Assembly (NCBI RefSeq): GCF_001265075.1
Contig: NZ_LFKO01000001.1
Coordinates: 16,668-80,667, forward strand
Length of the DNA stretch: 64,000 nucleotides
DNA from: Salinicoccus sp. YB14-2
Lineage (GTDB): Bacteria > Bacillota > Bacilli > Staphylococcales > Salinicoccaceae
Direction: 5' to 3'
Part shown: positions 60,949 to 64,000 of the stretch, in pieces
How positions within the stretch are numbered: position 1 is the first letter of the stretch
Layout: each line of letters starts with the position of its first letter
Translations under genes and position numbers: made by a program
The notes under the pieces: generated by a model
Databases searched by the model: none
What the model was told of the DNA's origin: nothing
Seen by the model: only the letters and a program-made list of their open reading frames with translations

Positions 60949-62088
60949 TTATCTATTCAATGAGAAAACCGCCATTACCTGACTCACAGTTTTTTCTAAA
61001 TTAAAACTTGTCGTACTGCTCTTCATCGCTTCTTCCAAAGATACCGGGGAATGCTGGATTGAAAATATTGCGTCCAGATCTTGATTCACCAGTTCGTAGG
61101 CATCGTTGGTCAGACTGCCACCGAATGCGATGATCGGGACACCATGCTTTTTAGCTGATTTTGCCAGACCTGCAGGTACTTTGCCCATGGAAGTCTGTGC
61201 ATCCAGCCGCCCTTCCCCGGTGATGACAAGGTCTGCATCTGTGATTTCCTCTTCTATGTTCAAAATCTCGATGATCAGTCCGATGCCTGACCCCAGTTCC
61301 GCACTCAAGTAGCCATGGAATGCAGCCCCGAGACCGCCTGCAGCCCCGCCGCCTTCAACTTTAGATATATCAATATCCATCTCACTTTCAGTCACTTCAG
61401 CAAAGTGTTTAAGCCCGGCATCCAGGTCAGACAGCATGTCTTTTGCCGCTCCTTTTTGAGGGCCGAATACATAAGTTGCTCCATCAGGACCGTACAACAG
61501 ATTATTAACATCGCACGCCACTCTGAAATTGCAGTCCTCGTACTTATGAGCTTCAGGTGTCTTTACTATTTTATCGATTTTTAAAAGAGCGCCGCCGATG
61601 TGTTCAATCTCCACACCATGCTCATCGAAAAACTGATATCCGAGTGCCTGGAGCATACCGACACCGCCGTCATTGGTCGCACTGCCGCCGAGTCCGATGA
61701 TGAACTGCCTCGCTCCCGTTTCGTATGCATGTTCAATCATCTCACCGACACCATATGTCGTCGCTGTGTAAGGGTCCAGTTCATCATCCGTCAATAAAGG
61801 GAGTCCGCATGCTTCTGCGATTTCGATGATGGCAAGATTGTCATCATCGACGAATCCATACTCAGCATCAACCACGGCACCCAGCGGACCTGTAACAGAT
61901 GCTGTTTTCAAGATACCGTTCATACCTTCTATCAGTGCTCTGGTCGTACCTTCACCACCGTCAGCCATGATGTAGGTTTTTATTGTCGCATCTCCAAACA
62001 CCGACCTGATCCCTTCTGAAACCGCTTGATTCGCTTCCTTTGAAGAAAGACTTCCTTTAAAAGAGTCCATGCCTACAATGATTTTCAT
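60949..62088 (-). CDS. glxK: Glycerate kinase
   Basis: 379 aa of the GlxK/GarK family. GMDSFKGSLSSKEANQAVSEGI is the N-terminal signature, IMADGGEGTTRALIE and IGLGGSATNDGGVGMLQALG carry the substrate and phosphate sites, and ITGEGRLDAQTSMGKVP ends the active region. It phosphorylates D-glycerate to 2- or 3-phosphoglycerate. AGGGGAG precedes the ATG. Confidence 0.92.
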   Translation of the reverse strand: MKIIVGMDSFKGSLSSKEANQAVSEGIRSVFGDATIKTYIMADGGEGTTRALIEGMNGILKTASVTGPLGAVVDAEYGFVDDDNLAIIEIAEACGLPLLTDDELDPYTATTYGVGEMIEHAYETGARQFIIGLGGSATNDGGVGMLQALGYQFFDEHGVEIEHIGGALLKIDKIVKTPEAHKYEDCNFRVACDVNNLLYGPDGATYVFGPQKGAAKDMLSDLDAGLKHFAEVTESEMDIDISKVEGGGAAGGLGAAFHGYLSAELGSGIGLIIEILNIEEEITDADLVITGEGRLDAQTSMGKVPAGLAKSAKKHGVPIIAFGGSLTNDAYELVNQDLDAIFSIQHSPVSLEEAMKSSTTSFNLEKTVSQVMAVFSLNR

Positions 62089-62116
62089 ATTCTTCTCCCC
62101 TGTCTGACTGAAGCAA

Positions 62117-62386
62117 TTAATTATGCTTTATCAGTAACTGGTGCAAGATTTTCAATAATAGCATCGTAATCACGCAATTTTCTGCACCTTCATCAGATAT
62201 CATTTTACCGTGTTCCAAATAATATTCACAGCCCCAAAGGAAATAATCATATTCAAATTCAACTTTCCCTTTGGATTCTTCTGCCATATGACCAAGTACT
62301 TTGATGTCTGCCTTTACTACTTCAATACCTACTCCCAAAAAAACCTTTCCTGGAGCATAGCGCAAAGATTTCAAGTTTAAGAGCAC
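62117..62386 (-). CDS. Hypothetical protein or gene remnant (89 codons)
   Basis: An open frame from GTG with no ribosome site. It contains GKVEFEYDYFLWGCEYYLEHGKMISDEGAENC and KVFLGVGIEVVKADIKVLG, which look protein-like, but I recognise no family. The lack of a start signal suggests a truncated gene whose 5' part is missing, between the glycerate kinase and D-serine dehydratase genes. Confidence 0.3.
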   Translation of the reverse strand: MLLNLKSLRYAPGKVFLGVGIEVVKADIKVLGHMAEESKGKVEFEYDYFLWGCEYYLEHGKMISDEGAENCVITMLLLKILHQLLIKHN

Positions 62387-62424
62387 AGTATGGTTAGAAC
62401 TTCATTGCTGTCCGTTTTCTTCAG

Positions 62425-63717
62425 TTAATCACTCTGCTTATCCAGCAGTTCCAGTCCATGTTCATAGTCCTGCTTCCACAAGTCATCAGGCACCATATTC
62501 CCGCCTGTACTCCATACAAGATGGGTCCCTGGAACCATATCCGGCCGTTCGGACTGTAATCTGTAGCCACCGATCATGCCTGCAAGTGCAGACGGCTCGA
62601 GTTTCATCTGCTCTGTATCCCATAACTTCGTGAGCATTTTATACAACGCCTCATCATGGACGGTATAAAACCCTTCAATCATCTTCTCCACTGTCTTACC
62701 GATAAACTTGGACGGTCTGCCTACAGCAAGTCCGTCAGCAATCGTCACATTATCCAAACCGATATCACGCACAGATATTTCATCATGTTTACCACTCAAC
62801 ACCCCGAGCAGCATGCAGGGCGAATTTATCGGTTCTGCAAATACCGGATGAACATTGTCTCCGAATATTTCTTTCAGGCCGAATGCAATGCCGCCAGGCG
62901 CACCGCCGACACCACATGGGAGATATACATATAACGGATTGTCCGAGTTGATCTCAATTCCCGCTTCGTCCAATTGACGTTTCAGTCTCAACGCACTGAC
63001 TGCGTAGCCTAAAAACAGAGTTTCCGAGTCTTCATCATCTACAAAATAAAAATCTTTCCGCTTCAAGGCTTCATCTCTGCCCGCTTCTACCGCCTTGCTG
63101 TAGTCATCTTCATGCTCGATCACAGTCACACCATAATCACGGAGCAATGCCTTTTTCCACGGTTTCGCATCTACAGACATATGGATGTCCACTTTAAAAC
63201 CCAGTTCAGCGCTCATAATGCCTATGCTTAAGCCCAGATTACCCGTTGAGGCACAAACGATCGTATATTGATTGAACACCGCTCTGAAGCGTTCTAATAC
63301 AAATTGGGCGTAATCTTCCCCAACATCAATCAGATTGTATTCCACTGCCAGTTCTTCTGCATACTTCAATATTTCATATATGCCTCCACGTGCTTTCACC
63401 GAGCCTGAGATCGGCAATATGTCATCCCTTTTAATATACAGATCACCTGTCAGATCTGCTCCTTCAGCTTCATTTAAATAGCGTTGCATATTTTCAATCC
63501 GTTCAACAGGCGATTCTATAATCCCACCGCTGTTTTCAGTTTCAGGAAACAATTGTTTTATCAGCGGTGCAAACTTCATCAGTCTCTCTTCAGTCGTCTT
63601 AATATCCTCAATGGTAAATACGCCGTCCTCTGAAGTCAGATCATAAGGTTCATATTTATCATTCAGCCAGAAAACGTCTGTCATCTCTGATAGCCTTTTT
63701 AAAATTACTTCGCTCAT
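62425..63717 (-). CDS. dsdA: D-serine ammonia-lyase (dehydratase)
   Basis: 430 aa from ATG 63717 (GGAGGG upstream; 17 upstream codons discarded). PLP enzyme: SGSVKARGGIYEILKYAE holds the Schiff-base lysine, VCASTGNLGLSIGIMSAELG and PCGVGGAPGGIAFGLKEIFG bind the phosphate and cofactor, and STGGNMVPDDLW ends it. It converts D-serine to pyruvate and ammonia. D-serine tolerance by dsdA is known in Staphylococcus saprophyticus and other urine- or host-associated species. Confidence 0.93.
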   Translation of the reverse strand: MSEVILKRLSEMTDVFWLNDKYEPYDLTSEDGVFTIEDIKTTEERLMKFAPLIKQLFPETENSGGIIESPVERIENMQRYLNEAEGADLTGDLYIKRDDILPISGSVKARGGIYEILKYAEELAVEYNLIDVGEDYAQFVLERFRAVFNQYTIVCASTGNLGLSIGIMSAELGFKVDIHMSVDAKPWKKALLRDYGVTVIEHEDDYSKAVEAGRDEALKRKDFYFVDDEDSETLFLGYAVSALRLKRQLDEAGIEINSDNPLYVYLPCGVGGAPGGIAFGLKEIFGDNVHPVFAEPINSPCMLLGVLSGKHDEISVRDIGLDNVTIADGLAVGRPSKFIGKTVEKMIEGFYTVHDEALYKMLTKLWDTEQMKLEPSALAGMIGGYRLQSERPDMVPGTHLVWSTGGNMVPDDLWKQDYEHGLELLDKQSD

Positions 63718-63732
63718 ATTATCCCTCCGAAT

Positions 63733-63761
63733 TAAAAAAAAGAGTAAGCTCAGCCTACTCT
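63733..63761 (-). terminator. Terminator of the gene upstream of dsdA
   Basis: AGAGTA (63741-63746) and TACTCT (63756-63761), with central AGCT-type pairing, followed on the minus strand by TTTTTTTT. Confidence 0.75.
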
Positions 63762-63784
63762 CAGTCACTCACTTATTCAAACAT

Positions 63785-64000
63785 CTACCTGCTCTCCATC
63801 GCACTTCTGATGCGTGACGGAATCATAACACATGCTGCTGACATATCTTCAGGTCGGAAAGTCTTATCAATGCACTCATCAAAAAACTCGAGATGCTTTT
63901 CATCAATTTTCTGGTTGGTCACTTCATCAGTGCCGTTTTCCTGTTCTTCCTGCACGCTGTACCAATATAAATATTCAACATTATTGAACTTTTCCCTGAA
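63785..64000 (-). CDS. Unknown protein, C-terminal 71 residues (gene runs off the window)
   Basis: The frame enters at the right edge and ends at TAG 63785-63787. It reads ...EKFNNVEYLYWYSVQEEQEN, then EKHLEFFDECIDKTFRPEDM and ends MIPSRIRSAMESR. No membrane helix or catalytic motif is visible in this part. Codon use and the following terminator support a real gene. No family recognised. Confidence 0.6.
   Translation of the reverse strand, partial: FREKFNNVEYLYWYSVQEEQENGTDEVTNQKIDEKHLEFFDECIDKTFRPEDMSAACVMIPSRIRSAMESR

Overview
The window reads as chromosomal DNA of a low-GC Gram-positive coccus of the family Staphylococcaceae. The best guess is the Jeotgalicoccus/Salinicoccus/Nosocomiicoccus side rather than Staphylococcus itself. 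This rests on gene order: a fadXDEBA-like fatty-acid locus; the block hemEHY - traP - ecsBA - hit - prsA - yhaMNO - ylbF - DUF445 - HTH regulator; ComK beside an IDEAL protein; and an AirSR-like two-component pair. Strong AGGAGG-type ribosome sites, frequent TTG/GTG starts and many intrinsic terminators also fit Firmicutes. The genus is inference.

Layout. 1-8.7 kb: beta-oxidation operon on the minus strand (fadX-D-E-B-A) with a consensus cre site upstream. 8.8-10.9 kb: a decayed stretch holding a PepSY membrane-protein gene broken by a 4-nt duplication and by a 170-bp palindromic element whose far side still carries the lost gene tail. 11-11.7 kb: eight tRNA genes. 11.9-21.2 kb: small transcription units (Rieske-type oxidoreductase, DUF4352 protein, dihydrouridine synthase, TipA-like MerR regulator with a 19-bp-spacer promoter, anchored thermonuclease, GntR-ABC operon, YodB/CatR-like redox regulator divergent from a catE-like dioxygenase). 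21.2-21.45 kb: a candidate Fur-controlled small RNA. 21.46-24.3 kb: two more disrupted genes, small membrane proteins and two tRNAs. 24.3-30.5 kb: comK, IDEAL protein, lplA, and coproporphyrin-dependent heme genes hemE-hemH-hemY next to traP/hmoB. 30.5-43.6 kb: conserved ecs-hit-prsA-yha block, flanked by two near-identical dicarboxylate/amino-acid symporters in inverted orientation. 45-49.8 kb: airSR-like pair, thiol-oxidation genes and a pseudouridine synthase. 49.8-55 kb: three 51-bp tandem repeats, ppk-ppx and fumC. 55-64 kb: small proteins, nfrA, trmL, queG, an ABC-F protein, glycerate kinase, D-serine dehydratase and the 3' end of an unknown gene.

How it fits together. Carbon control is visible at fad and at both symporter genes (cre or cre-like sites). 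Heme synthesis, a PepSY remnant, an Fe-S-type sensor and a Fur-box promoter point to iron/redox physiology. The leading candidate for something undescribed is the roughly 182-nt RNA at 21260-21441: consensus promoter, Fur dyad at the start point, a C6 tract, a long-range 10-bp stem, a strong terminator and no credible reading frame. This is the architecture of RyhB/FsrA/IsrR-type iron-sparing RNAs. Four genes carry inactivating lesions (two in the PepSY gene); sequencing error cannot be excluded for the single-base ones.
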